DNA of 64,000 nt from Streptomyces chryseus. Its GTDB lineage: Bacteria > Actinomycetota > Actinomycetes > Streptomycetales > Streptomycetaceae. The DNA is taken from contig NZ_BMVO01000001.1 in NCBI RefSeq assembly GCF_014650755.1, positions 496,001 to 560,000 of the forward strand, read 5' to 3'. The position numbers were made by a program, and so were the translations under genes. The notes under the pieces were generated by a model. That model was not told the origin of the DNA. It saw only the letters and a list, made by a program, of their open reading frames with translations, and did not search any database. Positions 7,573 through 15,712 of this stretch are shown piece after piece (positions within the stretch are counted from its first letter, which is position 1; the number at the start of each line of letters is the position of its first letter).

Positions 7573-8982
7573 ATGTTCCAGAACGCCGACGACGCGAAGA
7601 AGTTCATCGCCGACGAAGACGTCAAGTTCGTCGACGTCCGGTTCTGCGACCTGCCCGGAGTGATGCAGCACTTCACGATCCCGGCCGCGGCGTTCGACCC
7701 GAACGAGGAGCTGGCCTTCGACGGATCGTCGATCCGCGGCTTCCAGGCCATCCACGAGTCCGACATGGCGCTCCGCGCGGACCTGTCGACCGCCCGTCTC
7801 GACCCGTTCCGCAAGGACAAGACGGTCAACATCAACTTCTTCATCCACGACCCGATCACGGGCGAGCAGTACAGCCGTGACCCGCGGAACGTGGCGAAGA
7901 AGGCCGAGGCGTACCTCACGTCCACCGGCATCGCCGACACGGCGTACTTCGGCCCCGAGGCCGAGTTCTACGTGTTCGACAACGTGCGCTTCCAGACCTC
8001 CGCGAACGAGTCCTTCTACCACATCGACTCCGAGGCCGGCGCCTGGAACACCGGTGCGGTCGAGAACAACCGCGGTTACAAGGTCCGCTACAAGGGTGGC
8101 TACTTCCCCACCCCGCCGGTCGACCACTTCGCCGACCTGCGTGCTGAGATCTCCCTGGAGCTGGACAAGAACGGCCTCCAGGTCGAGCGCCAGCACCACG
8201 AGGTCGGCACCGCCGGCCAGGCCGAGATCAACTACAAGTTCAACACGCTGCTCGCCGCGGCCGACGACCTGATGCTCTTCAAGTACGTCGTGAAGAACGT
8301 CGCCTGGCGCAACGGCAAGACCGCGACCTTCATGCCGAAGCCGATCTTCGGTGACAACGGCTCGGGCATGCACGTCCACCAGTCGCTGTGGTCCGGCGGC
8401 AACCCGCTGTTCTACGACGAGCAGGGCTACGCGGGCCTCTCGGACATCGCCCGGTACTACATCGGCGGCATCCTGAAGCACGCCCCGTCGCTGCTGGCCT
8501 TCACCAACCCGACGGTGAACTCGTACCACCGCCTGGTGCCCGGCTTCGAGGCCCCGGTCAACATGGTCTACTCGCAGCGCAACCGCTCGGCCGCCATGCG
8601 CATCCCGATCACGGGCTCGAACCCGAAGGCCAAGCGCGTCGAGTTCCGCGCCCCGGACCCGTCCTCGAACCCGTACCTCGCGTTCTCGGCGCTCCTGATG
8701 GCCGGCCTGGACGGCGTGAAGAACAAGATCGAGCCGGCGGAGCCGATCGACAAGGACCTGTACGAGCTGGCTCCCGAGGAGCACGCGAACGTGCAGCAGG
8801 TCCCGACCTCGCTGCCGGCCGTGCTGGACGCCCTGGAGGCGGACCACGACTACCTGCTGGCCGGCGGTGTCTTCACCCCCGACCTGATCGAGACGTGGAT
8901 CGACTACAAGCGCGTGAACGAGATCGCCCCGATCCAGCTCCGCCCGCACCCGCACGAGTTCGAGCTGTACTTCGACCTCTAA
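7573..8982 (+). CDS. glnA: Glutamine synthetase type I (GSI-beta)
   Basis: This enzyme condenses ammonium and glutamate to glutamine with ATP in the cytoplasm. The 469-residue protein begins [20 protein letters not shown]. It contains the GS signature [10 protein letters not shown], the EAEFYVFD metal site, the ATP-binding [18 protein letters not shown], and NRSAAMRIP. It also has the adenylylation loop DLYELAPEE with the target tyrosine at residue 397, which marks it as a GSI-beta enzyme controlled by GlnE. glnE is present at 60052-63048 in this same window. The ATG at 7573 follows AGGAGGAG. A GlnR operator lies upstream and a perfect hairpin downstream. Confidence 0.99.
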   Translation: MFQNADDAKKFIADEDVKFVDVRFCDLPGVMQHFTIPAAAFDPNEELAFDGSSIRGFQAIHESDMALRADLSTARLDPFRKDKTVNINFFIHDPITGEQYSRDPRNVAKKAEAYLTSTGIADTAYFGPEAEFYVFDNVRFQTSANESFYHIDSEAGAWNTGAVENNRGYKVRYKGGYFPTPPVDHFADLRAEISLELDKNGLQVERQHHEVGTAGQAEINYKFNTLLAAADDLMLFKYVVKNVAWRNGKTATFMPKPIFGDNGSGMHVHQSLWSGGNPLFYDEQGYAGLSDIARYYIGGILKHAPSLLAFTNPTVNSYHRLVPGFEAPVNMVYSQRNRSAAMRIPITGSNPKAKRVEFRAPDPSSNPYLAFSALLMAGLDGVKNKIEPAEPIDKDLYELAPEEHANVQQVPTSLPAVLDALEADHDYLLAGGVFTPDLIETWIDYKRVNEIAPIQLRPHPHEFELYFDL

Positions 8983-9007
8983 ACCGCGCGGACAGTACGC
9001 GGCAGCA

Positions 9008-9045
9008 CGGAGGGCCGCCACCCGGTTTCGGGTGGCGGCCCTCCG
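9008..9045. terminator. Bidirectional terminator between glnA and the acyltransferase operon
   Basis: A 17-bp perfect stem (CGGAGGGCCGCCACCCG and its complement) encloses the loop GTTT. It sits between the convergent stops at 8982 and 9058, so it can end both transcripts. Confidence 0.9.
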
Positions 9046-9057
9046 CGTCGTGGTGGG

Positions 9058-10881
9058 TCAGGCCCCCGGTGCCAGGAGGGCGCGCAGTTCGGCGATCGCG
9101 CGACGGAGCTCGGTGGCGAAGGTGTGCATCTGGGCGGCCACCGGGCGTGGGGTGCTCAGGTAGAGGTTGAAGCGGGTGGGGAGCAGGACGTACGCGACGC
9201 CGATACAGCGGGGGCTGGTGGAGCCGAAGCCGAAGTACTGGATGTTGGCCGAGGGGGCCGAGCTGGTGCTCAGGTAGTCGTCGCGCATCTTCAGCCAGCC
9301 GGGGGTGCGGTAGAGGGCAGGCTGCTCGGTGACGCCCAGTTCGGCGCCCCGGCGGCGCTGGATCAGTTCCAGTTCCCACAGGTGCTGCTCGGGCGCCTGG
9401 CCGGCCTGGCACTCCTTCGCGCGGGCGACGTGCTGTTCGGCCGCTGCCCGGAACGCGGCGCGTCGCGTCGCGGCGTCCGCCGCCCGGTCGTCCATCGCCG
9501 TGACGAAGGCCGTCATCTCGGGGGTGACCACCCGCATCGCCTCGGTCCGGCCGTGCCGGTACTGGCGCGTGGCGATCGACTCGTACGTCGCGCCCAGGTG
9601 TCCCTTCGCGCGCTGGTGGGCCAGCTGGTAGGCGGCCTGGACGAAGGCGTCCGGTGAGACGCCGAGCGCCTTGGCGGTGTCGGCGCCGAAGTCCTCGAAG
9701 GAGACGGTGCTGGTGGCCGTGTCCTTCCCGTACTGCGCGAAGGCCTCGGCGGCGGAGCGCACCTGGGCGCGCAGGCTGTCGTCCAGGTCGAACGTGACGG
9801 GTTCGGGGACCGGCGGGCCCTGGGTGCGGGCTCCGGACCGGCGTGCGTGCTCGTCGGCGGGGGTGCTCAGGAGGGCGTCGGTGAAGCTGAGGATGGTGGT
9901 GCCGTCCAGCTCGCAGTGTTCGACGTTGATGCCCGCGCGGCCGTCGGCGAAGACGACGAAGGACACGGCCTTGTCGAACCAGCGGTTGCCCCGGTCGCCG
10001 TAGAGCAGCTCGTCGCAGGCCGCCTGCGGGTCCGCCGGGGCGAAGTCCTCCAGGCAGACGCAGAACAGGGCGGTCTCGATGGTGTCCAGTGCCTCCCCGT
10101 TGCGGGGGTGGCGGGCGAGCAGGGACTGCCGGGCGGCCGCCCACTGTGCCCGGGCCATCGTGGTGAGGTGGCCGACGGATGTGCCGGGGGCGGGCGGTTC
10201 GGCGCCCGCTTTCATGACGGCGCGCAGACCCGCCCGCAGGTCGTCCGGGCTGTGCGGCACACCGTCCGGGCCGAGTACGTCCAGCCGGAAGGCGGCGCCC
10301 CGGAAGAACACCACGATGTGCCGGGCGTCGGACGGGCCGGGCCATGCCTCGGAGTAGGGGCTGCGGACGGTGTCCAGGTCCGCTCCGGGGATGCGGGTGG
10401 TGGAGAACAGGTACGTGTTCTGCACCATCGACTGCGGCCGTCCGCGCTGGGTGACCGGCGGGATGCTCTCCCGGTCGAGCCGGCTCTTGTAGTGGAGGGC
10501 CCCCGCGATGAGGCCGGCCGCCCGTTCCACCTGCTCCTGGCCCGAGTCCTGGAAGAGGAAGAAGAAGTTGGCGTTCAGGGCGATGCGGTCCCGGCGGCCG
10601 AGGTAGCGGTACGGCCAGAAGGTGTCGAGCCAGCTGTGCACGCCGTCGGTGGCGTCGTACTCCTCCAGGGCCCGGTGCAGAACCCGGCCCGGTCCGCCGG
10701 GGCGCAGGAACGCGGCCACTTCCGCCTCCGTCGCCGCCCGCTCCCCGGCGTCGAGCAGCGGGGCGCACCAGGCGAGGAACCTCTCGCAGCTCGCCTCCAG
10801 CGTGGGCAGCGGCACCCGCGGGAGGCTGTTCTCCTGGGAGAAGGTCGTGACGGCGGCCGCTGGTGCCTGACTCGTGTTCAC
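9058..10881 (-). CDS. Choline/carnitine O-acyltransferase family protein
   Basis: The 607-residue protein matches the length and layout of carnitine and choline acyltransferases, enzymes that move an acyl group between CoA and the hydroxyl of a quaternary-amine alcohol. Visible features are the N-terminal LPRVPLPTLEASCERFLAWC and the RDRIALNANFFFLFQD region. The catalytic block is INVEHCELDG, with His322 as the expected general base. The C-terminal segment ANIQYFGFGST follows. The start GTG overlaps the stop of the upstream methyltransferase gene (GTGA), so translation is coupled. It is the last gene of a three-gene operon with an oxygenase and a methyltransferase. The acceptor is therefore probably the operon's own methylated, hydroxylated product, not host carnitine (inference). 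Such enzymes are uncommon in bacteria. Confidence 0.9.
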   Translation of the reverse strand: MNTSQAPAAAVTTFSQENSLPRVPLPTLEASCERFLAWCAPLLDAGERAATEAEVAAFLRPGGPGRVLHRALEEYDATDGVHSWLDTFWPYRYLGRRDRIALNANFFFLFQDSGQEQVERAAGLIAGALHYKSRLDRESIPPVTQRGRPQSMVQNTYLFSTTRIPGADLDTVRSPYSEAWPGPSDARHIVVFFRGAAFRLDVLGPDGVPHSPDDLRAGLRAVMKAGAEPPAPGTSVGHLTTMARAQWAAARQSLLARHPRNGEALDTIETALFCVCLEDFAPADPQAACDELLYGDRGNRWFDKAVSFVVFADGRAGINVEHCELDGTTILSFTDALLSTPADEHARRSGARTQGPPVPEPVTFDLDDSLRAQVRSAAEAFAQYGKDTATSTVSFEDFGADTAKALGVSPDAFVQAAYQLAHQRAKGHLGATYESIATRQYRHGRTEAMRVVTPEMTAFVTAMDDRAADAATRRAAFRAAAEQHVARAKECQAGQAPEQHLWELELIQRRRGAELGVTEQPALYRTPGWLKMRDDYLSTSSAPSANIQYFGFGSTSPRCIGVAYVLLPTRFNLYLSTPRPVAAQMHTFATELRRAIAELRALLAPGA

Positions 10882-11741
10882 AGCTGTTCTCGATTCGGTT
10901 CGTGGGGGCCCGTCGCCTGCTCGTCGGCGGGCCGGGAGAGGTAGAGCTGTGCGTACATCCAGCCATCTGTCTCCAGGCCGTGTGGATCCACGCCGACGGC
11001 CGACATCTTTTCCAGTACGAGCGACTGCTCCTCGGCAGAGGCGAACCGCCGCTGTTTGAACACCCCGTCGACGCGGACGGTCCGGTACCCCAGGCCGGCC
11101 AGCGCCTGCTCGACGGGGTCGAAGGGGAACATCCGCAGTACGAAGTGCGCCATCCAGGGGCGGTGGCCGCCCTGCGCCCGCACGACGCGCGTGAGGGTCC
11201 GCTCGGTCACGTATCCGAGGCAGCCCGTGGAGATCACCAGGTCCGTGCCGGCGAACTGGGCGCGCTGGTGCGCCGTGGGCTCGTTCCTCTCCAGGTCGGC
11301 GTTCACCGCGTCGTCGAGGAAGCCCGCCTCCAGCGCGTAGGCGAGGGCGCTGGTCGAGGTGTCCAGGCCGGTGAAGCGGATGTCGCGCGCCGGGCGGCGG
11401 GAGAACGACAGCTCGCGGTCGCGGGCCAGCAGGGCCTGGCGGGTGGTGCCCCGCCCCGGCTCCTGGTTCTCCTCGCCGCCGTAGCGCTCGTACAGCTCGT
11501 CCATGGTGGCGTCGTACTTCAGCAGTGCGGCGTTGATTCCGTACGAGCAGCCGATGTCCAGCACCTTCGGCACCGCTACCTGCCGGGTCTGCGCGTACTC
11601 CTCGATGAGCTTGGTGAAGTAGGGCTTGGCCAGCTGGGGAACGCAGTAGCCGAGCGGGCGCAGCACGTGGAAGTAGGCGCGGGGGTCGGGCTGCGTGTAG
11701 ATGTGGTCGAGCGTTACTTTTCCGGTCGCGTCGAAACGCAC
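10878..11741 (-). CDS. Class I SAM-dependent methyltransferase
   Basis: The 287-residue protein has the class I SAM-binding motif VLDIGCSYGINAALL at about residues 60-74 and an acidic motif-II-like position in FTGLDTSTSALAYA. It also has LVISTGCLGYVTERTL, where motif IV/V is expected. The N-terminus (VTLDHIYTQPDPRAYFHVLR) is unlike common small-molecule methyltransferases I can name. The GTG at 11741 has GGAGGAG 8 nt upstream. It is the middle gene of the oxygenase, methyltransferase and acyltransferase operon. N-methylation of an amino acid to a betaine is an attractive role, because the next enzyme belongs to a family that uses quaternary amines. The sequence alone does not prove N- rather than O- or C-methylation. 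Confidence 0.85.
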   Translation of the reverse strand: MRFDATGKVTLDHIYTQPDPRAYFHVLRPLGYCVPQLAKPYFTKLIEEYAQTRQVAVPKVLDIGCSYGINAALLKYDATMDELYERYGGEENQEPGRGTTRQALLARDRELSFSRRPARDIRFTGLDTSTSALAYALEAGFLDDAVNADLERNEPTAHQRAQFAGTDLVISTGCLGYVTERTLTRVVRAQGGHRPWMAHFVLRMFPFDPVEQALAGLGYRTVRVDGVFKQRRFASAEEQSLVLEKMSAVGVDPHGLETDGWMYAQLYLSRPADEQATGPHEPNREQL

Positions 11742-11786
11742 AGGGCTTGCTCCTCCGTGGGTCGGCGAAGTTGCGGAGGCGGTCCG

Positions 11787-12656
11787 CTAGTCCAGCAGCC
11801 GGTCGCCCCGGACGGCCCGGCCCTCGCACTCCAGGTGCTCGGGCAGGACCCGGCCGAAGAGCTGGCGGGTGCGGGCGACGCTCCCGATGACGCCGGGGCG
11901 CTCGCTGTAGGCGAATATCGCGGAATGGCGCGCCGCCGGGCCGCCCACGGGGCTCACCCGGTGCAGCGCGTACCGGCCCTTGAACAGCTGCAGGTCGCCC
12001 GGTCGCAGGGGAAGGCGCCGGACCAGCCGCTCGCCCCGGCCGTCCAGTACGGCGCGGACGTCGTCGAAGTTCTCGTCCCGCGCGGACCTGATGTTCGGGC
12101 AGTACTCGAAGTCTCCTCCGGAGTGCGCCTGCTGGGTGAGCATGCTCACGGTGAACTCGTTGGTGTCGAAGTGCCACGGGTGCTCCATGCCGGGCGCGAC
12201 GACGTTGAGAACCAGCCCGGAGAGCGGGTCCGCCAGCTCGTGGAGCTTCGGCAGCCCGAAGCAGCGCGCGACGAACCGCTGGAAGTCCGGGTGGGAGTAG
12301 AGCCGGCTGATGAGGGACTTCGCGGGGACGCGGTCGCGGGCGACGAAAGCGTTGCCCCGCTGGAAGGTCCGGCGGCCGGGGTGTTCCTCCGGCAGTTCCG
12401 AGTCGACCGCGATGTTGTAGACGTTGACCGTTTCGACGTCGGAGTGGGCCCGGGGGGCGATGGCCGCGCACTCCTCCCGGAGGATCTCGCGCAGTGACGG
12501 GCGGACGAAGTCCGGCAGCACGGTGCAGCCGACAGCGGCCAGTTCGCGCCGGGCCCGGGAGACGACGTCCTGTCCTTCGGCGCTGTCGGGTTCCGACAGG
12601 GGGTACCGGGCCGTGTCGACCACCCGGTCGAGCGTCGTGGCTTCCGCAGTACTCAT
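11787..12656 (-). CDS. Fe(II)/2-oxoglutarate-dependent oxygenase resembling the BesD/HalD amino-acid group
   Basis: The 289-residue protein has a complete facial triad: PWHFDTNEF supplies His162 and Asp164, and GRYALHRVSPV supplies His232. A downstream Arg-containing segment fits 2-oxoglutarate binding. The WHFDTNEFTVSMLTQ context recalls the BesD/HalD radical halogenases of free amino acids. Those enzymes replace the Asp by Gly or Ala to make room for chloride. The Asp is retained here, so hydroxylation is predicted instead of halogenation. The ATG at 12656 follows GGAGAGGA. It is the first gene of the three-gene operon and would create the hydroxyl that the acyltransferase esterifies (inference). 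The substrate is unknown. A free amino acid such as a basic one is a guess from the family. Confidence 0.85.
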   Translation of the reverse strand: MSTAEATTLDRVVDTARYPLSEPDSAEGQDVVSRARRELAAVGCTVLPDFVRPSLREILREECAAIAPRAHSDVETVNVYNIAVDSELPEEHPGRRTFQRGNAFVARDRVPAKSLISRLYSHPDFQRFVARCFGLPKLHELADPLSGLVLNVVAPGMEHPWHFDTNEFTVSMLTQQAHSGGDFEYCPNIRSARDENFDDVRAVLDGRGERLVRRLPLRPGDLQLFKGRYALHRVSPVGGPAARHSAIFAYSERPGVIGSVARTRQLFGRVLPEHLECEGRAVRGDRLLD

Positions 12657-12697
12657 TCGATCCTCTCCGCACAGGGGCAGACCGTGTTTGCCGGGCA

Positions 12698-12744
12698 ACT
12701 GTACTGATCGGTAATCGAGTTGGGGGCATCTGTGACACGTCACA
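12698..12744 (-). promoter_or_regulatory. Promoter and CRP-like palindrome of the oxygenase operon
   Basis: TGTGAC-AC-GTCACA at 12731-12744 is a near-perfect palindrome that also fits a GTG-N6-CAC Crp-type pattern. On the minus strand a -10-like TACAGT occupies 12703-12698, about 40 nt before the ATG at 12656. No good -35 is visible, which would suit an activator bound at the palindrome. The regulator is not encoded next to it. Confidence 0.5.
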
Positions 12745-12858
12745 CGGCGCGGGCCCCGCGCGCGTGCGCGGCCGGGCGGTCGCGGCACCGGTGAGGGGAC
12801 ATGCCGGTGAGGGGCGCGCCGTCGCTCGTGGCGAGGACGCGCCCCCGGCCGGCTTCGG

Positions 12859-13125
12859 TCAGCGGCCGTAGCGGATCAGGGTGCGGACCATGCGGCAGGT
12901 GGTGGCCGACGGCGGGTGGATGCCGACGCGCTCGGCGACGGCGCGTATCTTGCGGTCGGGGGCCTGGGACGGGTGGTAGACGCCCGTGTCGAGCAGGGCG
13001 ATGGCCAGGCGCATGGCCTTGAGGCGGCGGTTGTGCGTCTCGTACCACGCGCGCGGCCGCCCGGCCGGCAGTGGGGTTTTCGCAAGGGGCTGCGGAGCGG
13101 TCGGGAGCAGTGCGGCTGCGGTCAC
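12859..13125 (-). CDS. Small basic protein of unknown function
   Basis: The 88-residue product starts at a GTG at 13125 with a textbook AGGAGG 7 nt upstream. It begins MTAAALLPTAPQPLAKTPLP and is basic. The motif AWYETHNRRLKAMRLAIALLD is followed by a short helix-turn-helix-like stretch near VAERVGIHPPSATTCRMVRT. It has no membrane segment or signal peptide. I recall small proteins of this kind being common across Streptomyces, but I do not recognise a role. It is followed in the same direction, after 202 nt, by the oxygenase operon with its own promoter. Confidence 0.75.
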   Translation of the reverse strand: MTAAALLPTAPQPLAKTPLPAGRPRAWYETHNRRLKAMRLAIALLDTGVYHPSQAPDRKIRAVAERVGIHPPSATTCRMVRTLIRYGR

Positions 13126-13244
13126 GGGCGTCCTCCTGAGGCGGTCGGGAACCCTCTTCGACTCCTTCGATTTTACTGGGCACCACTGACAATCGGCCCT
13201 GGCCAGACGGTGTTTGGCGGGGGTCTGGAGGTACGGTTGGGGCC

Positions 13245-13604
13245 ATGGAGATCTGGATCAATCCCGCGTGTTCCAAGTGCCGCGGCGCGCTGCACCTGCT
13301 GGACGAGGAGGGCGCGGACTACACCGTGCGCCGCTATCTGGAGGACGTACCGTCCCCGGACGAGATCCGTGCGGTGCTGGAGCGGCTCGGGCTCGAACCG
13401 TGGGACATCACGCGCACCCAGGAGGCGGCGGCGAAGGAGCTGGGGCTCAAGGACTGGGCGCGGGACGCCGGTGCGCGGGACCGCTGGATCGAGGCGCTGT
13501 CCGAGCACCCGAAGCTGATCCAGCGGCCGATCATCACGGCGGAGGACGGTACGGCCGTGGTGGCGCGTACGGACGAGGCCGTGCGGGACGCCATGTCGCG
13601 GTGA
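13245..13604 (+). CDS. ArsC/Spx-family thioredoxin-fold protein
   Basis: The 119-residue protein belongs to the ArsC/YffB-like thioredoxin-fold family. The N-terminus MEIWINPACSKCRGALHLLD carries a C-x2-C pair (Cys9, Cys12) in the strand-loop-helix position of the active site. The C-terminal part HPKLIQRPIITAEDG has the family's Arg-Pro motif. Classical arsenate reductase has a single Cys in CGTSRNT, so this two-Cys form is more likely a thiol-disulfide or glutathione/mycothiol-linked reductase than a true arsenate enzyme. It is not next to any ars gene. The start is the first ATG of the frame, close to the gene's short leader. Confidence 0.88.
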   Translation: MEIWINPACSKCRGALHLLDEEGADYTVRRYLEDVPSPDEIRAVLERLGLEPWDITRTQEAAAKELGLKDWARDAGARDRWIEALSEHPKLIQRPIITAEDGTAVVARTDEAVRDAMSR

Positions 13605-13606
13605 GT

Positions 13607-13631
13607 CCCCGGGCCCGTCCTCGGGCCCCGG
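13607..13631. terminator. Probable terminator between convergent genes
   Basis: CCCCGGGCCCG followed by CGGGCCCCGG can form a stem with one bulge just after the stop at 13604. The block CTCGGGCCCCGG is repeated directly at about 13620 and 13638, giving alternative stems. It separates the ArsC-like gene from the convergent AhpD-like gene. Confidence 0.5.
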
Positions 13632-13655
13632 TCCCTGCTCGGGCCCCGGCTCCGG

Positions 13656-14144
13656 TCAGGAGACGCGTTCGTCCTCGCCCGCCGTCTTCCCGGTCGCCAG
13701 AGCGATGCGGTTCCAGGTGTTGATCGTGAGGATCAGGGCGAGGAGCTGGGCCAGCTCCCCGTCGTCGAAGTGGGCCGACGCCCGGGCGTACACGTCGTCC
13801 GGCAGACCGGCGCCCGCGATCAGTGTCACAGCGTCCGTGAGGGCCAGGGCCGCCTGCTCCTTCTCCGTGAAGAAGTGCCTGGCCTCCTTCCACACCGCGA
13901 CCATGTGCATCCGCTCCTCGCTCTCGCCCGCCTTGCGCGCGTCGGAGGTGTGCATGTGCAGGCAGTACGCGCAGTGGTTGACGTGCGAGGCGCGGATCTG
14001 CACCAGTTCGACGAGCGCCGGGTCGAGCCCCTCGCGGGCGGCGGCGTCGAGGCCGATCACGGCCCGGAACGCCTTGGGGGCGGCCTTGGCGAAGTTGAGG
14101 CGGGTGGAGGTGGCGGGCGTCTGCTTGATCTCTGCCGTCGTCAT
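13656..14144 (-). CDS. AhpD-like/carboxymuconolactone decarboxylase-family protein
   Basis: The 162-residue protein has the alkylhydroperoxidase core: ASHVNHCAYCLHMHTSDARK provides Cys58, Cys61 and His65 in the CxxC-x3-H arrangement of AhpD-type peroxidases. The rest (EKEQAALALTDAVTLI, LAQLLALILTINTWNRIAL) is the all-helical fold of the family. Such proteins reduce peroxides with a thiol cofactor or act as relays. The ATG at 14144 (MTTAEIKQ) is preferred over an upstream GTG. It is divergent from a MocR-type regulator 47 nt away, which is the natural candidate for its control. Confidence 0.9.
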   Translation of the reverse strand: MTTAEIKQTPATSTRLNFAKAAPKAFRAVIGLDAAAREGLDPALVELVQIRASHVNHCAYCLHMHTSDARKAGESEERMHMVAVWKEARHFFTEKEQAALALTDAVTLIAGAGLPDDVYARASAHFDDGELAQLLALILTINTWNRIALATGKTAGEDERVS

Positions 14145-14191
14145 GGGTACGAATCTATGCGCACAGGCGACCGGGGAAGGGGTGCATTCCA

Positions 14192-15601
14192 GTGAGGGAA
14201 TCATGGGTCAATGCGGCGGAGGGGCTGGGCAGCGACCTGCATCTGGAGCTGGAGAGCGCCGGGCCGGGCAGCCGCCGCGCCGTGCTCACGCGGGCGCTGC
14301 GGGAGGCGATCCGCAGCGGGCGGCTCGCCCCGGGGACCCGGCTGCCGCCGTACCGGTCGCTCGCCGCCGACCTCGGGCTCGCCCGCAACACGGCGGCCGA
14401 CGCGTACGCCGAACTCGTCGCCGAGGGCTGGCTGACGGCCCGGCAGGGTTCCGGCACCCGGGTCGCACGGCGGGCCGCTCCGGCCACCCCCGCGCCCCGG
14501 CCCCGCACGCCCCCGCGTGACTCCCGTCCGGCGTACGACCTCGTCCAGGGCAGACCCGACCCGTCGGCCTTCCCCCGCGCCGCATGGCTCGCCTCCGCCC
14601 GCCGGGCGCTGACCGCCGCGCCGCACGACGCGTTCGGGCCCGGCGATCCGCGGGGCCGGGTGGAGCTGCGCCAGGCGCTGGCGGAGTATCTGGCGCGGGT
14701 GCGGGGGGTACGGGCCGACGCCGACCGGATCGTGCTGTGCTCCGGGGCCGCGCACGCGCTGCGGCTGCTGGCGCGGGTGGTGGGCGGGACGTGGGCGGTG
14801 GAGGCGTACGGACTGCCGTTCCACCGAGGGCTGCTGGCGGACGAGGGGGTACGTACCGCGCCCGTCGGGGTCGACGAGGACGGGGCCGTGGTGGGCGAAC
14901 TGTCCGGTCCGGGGACCGTACTGCTCACTCCCGCGCACCAGTTCCCGACGGGCGGCCCGCTGTGTCCGGAGCGGCGCGCGGCGGTGGTGGACTGGGCGCG
15001 GGCGGCGGGCGGGCTCGTCGTGGAGGACGACTACGACGGCGAGTTCCGCTACGACCGGCAGCCGGTGGGCGCGGTGCAGGGACTCGACCCGGAGCACGTG
15101 GCGCTGATCGGGTCGGTCAGCAAGAGCCTTTCGCCGACGCTGCGGATCGGCTGGATGGTGCTGCCGGAGCGGCTCATGGCCGGCGTCGTGGCGGCGAAGG
15201 GCGTGCGCGAGCAGTTCTCGAGCGCGACGGAGCAGCTGACGCTGGCGGACTTCGTCGTCTCGGGCGCGTACGACCGTCATGTGCGCCGGATGCGGCTGCG
15301 GCACCGGAGCAGGCGAGACCGGTTGGTCGCGGTGCTGGCCGAGCGCGCGCCGCACGTGCGGGTGACGGGCATCGCGGCGGGTCTGCACGCCGTCCTGGAG
15401 CTGCCGCCGGGCACCGAGCGGGCGGTGGTCAAGGCCGCTGCGTGGCAGGGCCTGGCGGTGGAGGGGCTTTCCGACTACCGGCACCCGGACCGCGCCGCGG
15501 AGGGCGGGCGGGACGGCCTGGTCGTGGGGTACTCGACACCGGCCGAGCACGCGTACGCGGGCGCACTGGACGCGTTGTGCCGGGCGCTTCCGCCTGCCTG
15601 A
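14192..15601 (+). CDS. MocR-type GntR/aminotransferase-fold transcriptional regulator
   Basis: The 469-residue protein joins an N-terminal GntR winged helix (AIRSGRLAPGTRLPPYRSLA, then LGLARNTAADAYAELVAEGW) to a C-terminal class I aminotransferase-like domain that binds pyridoxal phosphate. The PLP motif VSKSLSPTLRIGW contains the expected Schiff-base Lys. VEDDYDGEFRYDRQ holds the Asp and Tyr that contact the cofactor. MocR proteins sense PLP or amino-acid metabolites. The GTG at 14192 lies 47 nt from the divergent AhpD-like gene, so a shared operator is likely there. I see no clear PdxR-type repeat in that short gap. Confidence 0.92.
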   Translation: MRESWVNAAEGLGSDLHLELESAGPGSRRAVLTRALREAIRSGRLAPGTRLPPYRSLAADLGLARNTAADAYAELVAEGWLTARQGSGTRVARRAAPATPAPRPRTPPRDSRPAYDLVQGRPDPSAFPRAAWLASARRALTAAPHDAFGPGDPRGRVELRQALAEYLARVRGVRADADRIVLCSGAAHALRLLARVVGGTWAVEAYGLPFHRGLLADEGVRTAPVGVDEDGAVVGELSGPGTVLLTPAHQFPTGGPLCPERRAAVVDWARAAGGLVVEDDYDGEFRYDRQPVGAVQGLDPEHVALIGSVSKSLSPTLRIGWMVLPERLMAGVVAAKGVREQFSSATEQLTLADFVVSGAYDRHVRRMRLRHRSRRDRLVAVLAERAPHVRVTGIAAGLHAVLELPPGTERAVVKAAAWQGLAVEGLSDYRHPDRAAEGGRDGLVVGYSTPAEHAYAGALDALCRALPPA

Positions 15602-15712
15602 TACGGAAGTTGTGGCTGGGGTCATTGAGACGGACGGGGTTGCTACTCGTACGTAACGGCACACGGAAACCCAAGCGGCCGTGGCGTGCACGGCCGCGGA
15701 CAGGAGTCGCAC

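Noticed and set aside
9058..12738. Minus-strand frame of about 1226 codons across the whole oxygenase operon
   Set aside because: The true acyltransferase starts at the GTG at 10881, coupled to the methyltransferase stop. The extension runs through two other genes in a shifted frame.
13245..13604. Calling the ArsC-like protein an arsenate reductase
   Set aside because: The active site is C-x2-C, not the single-Cys CGTSRNT type, and no ars genes are nearby.
13620..13649. Direct repeat of CTCGGGCCCCGG
   Set aside because: Two copies only, within a terminator-like GC run. No sign of CRISPR, iteron or mobile origin.
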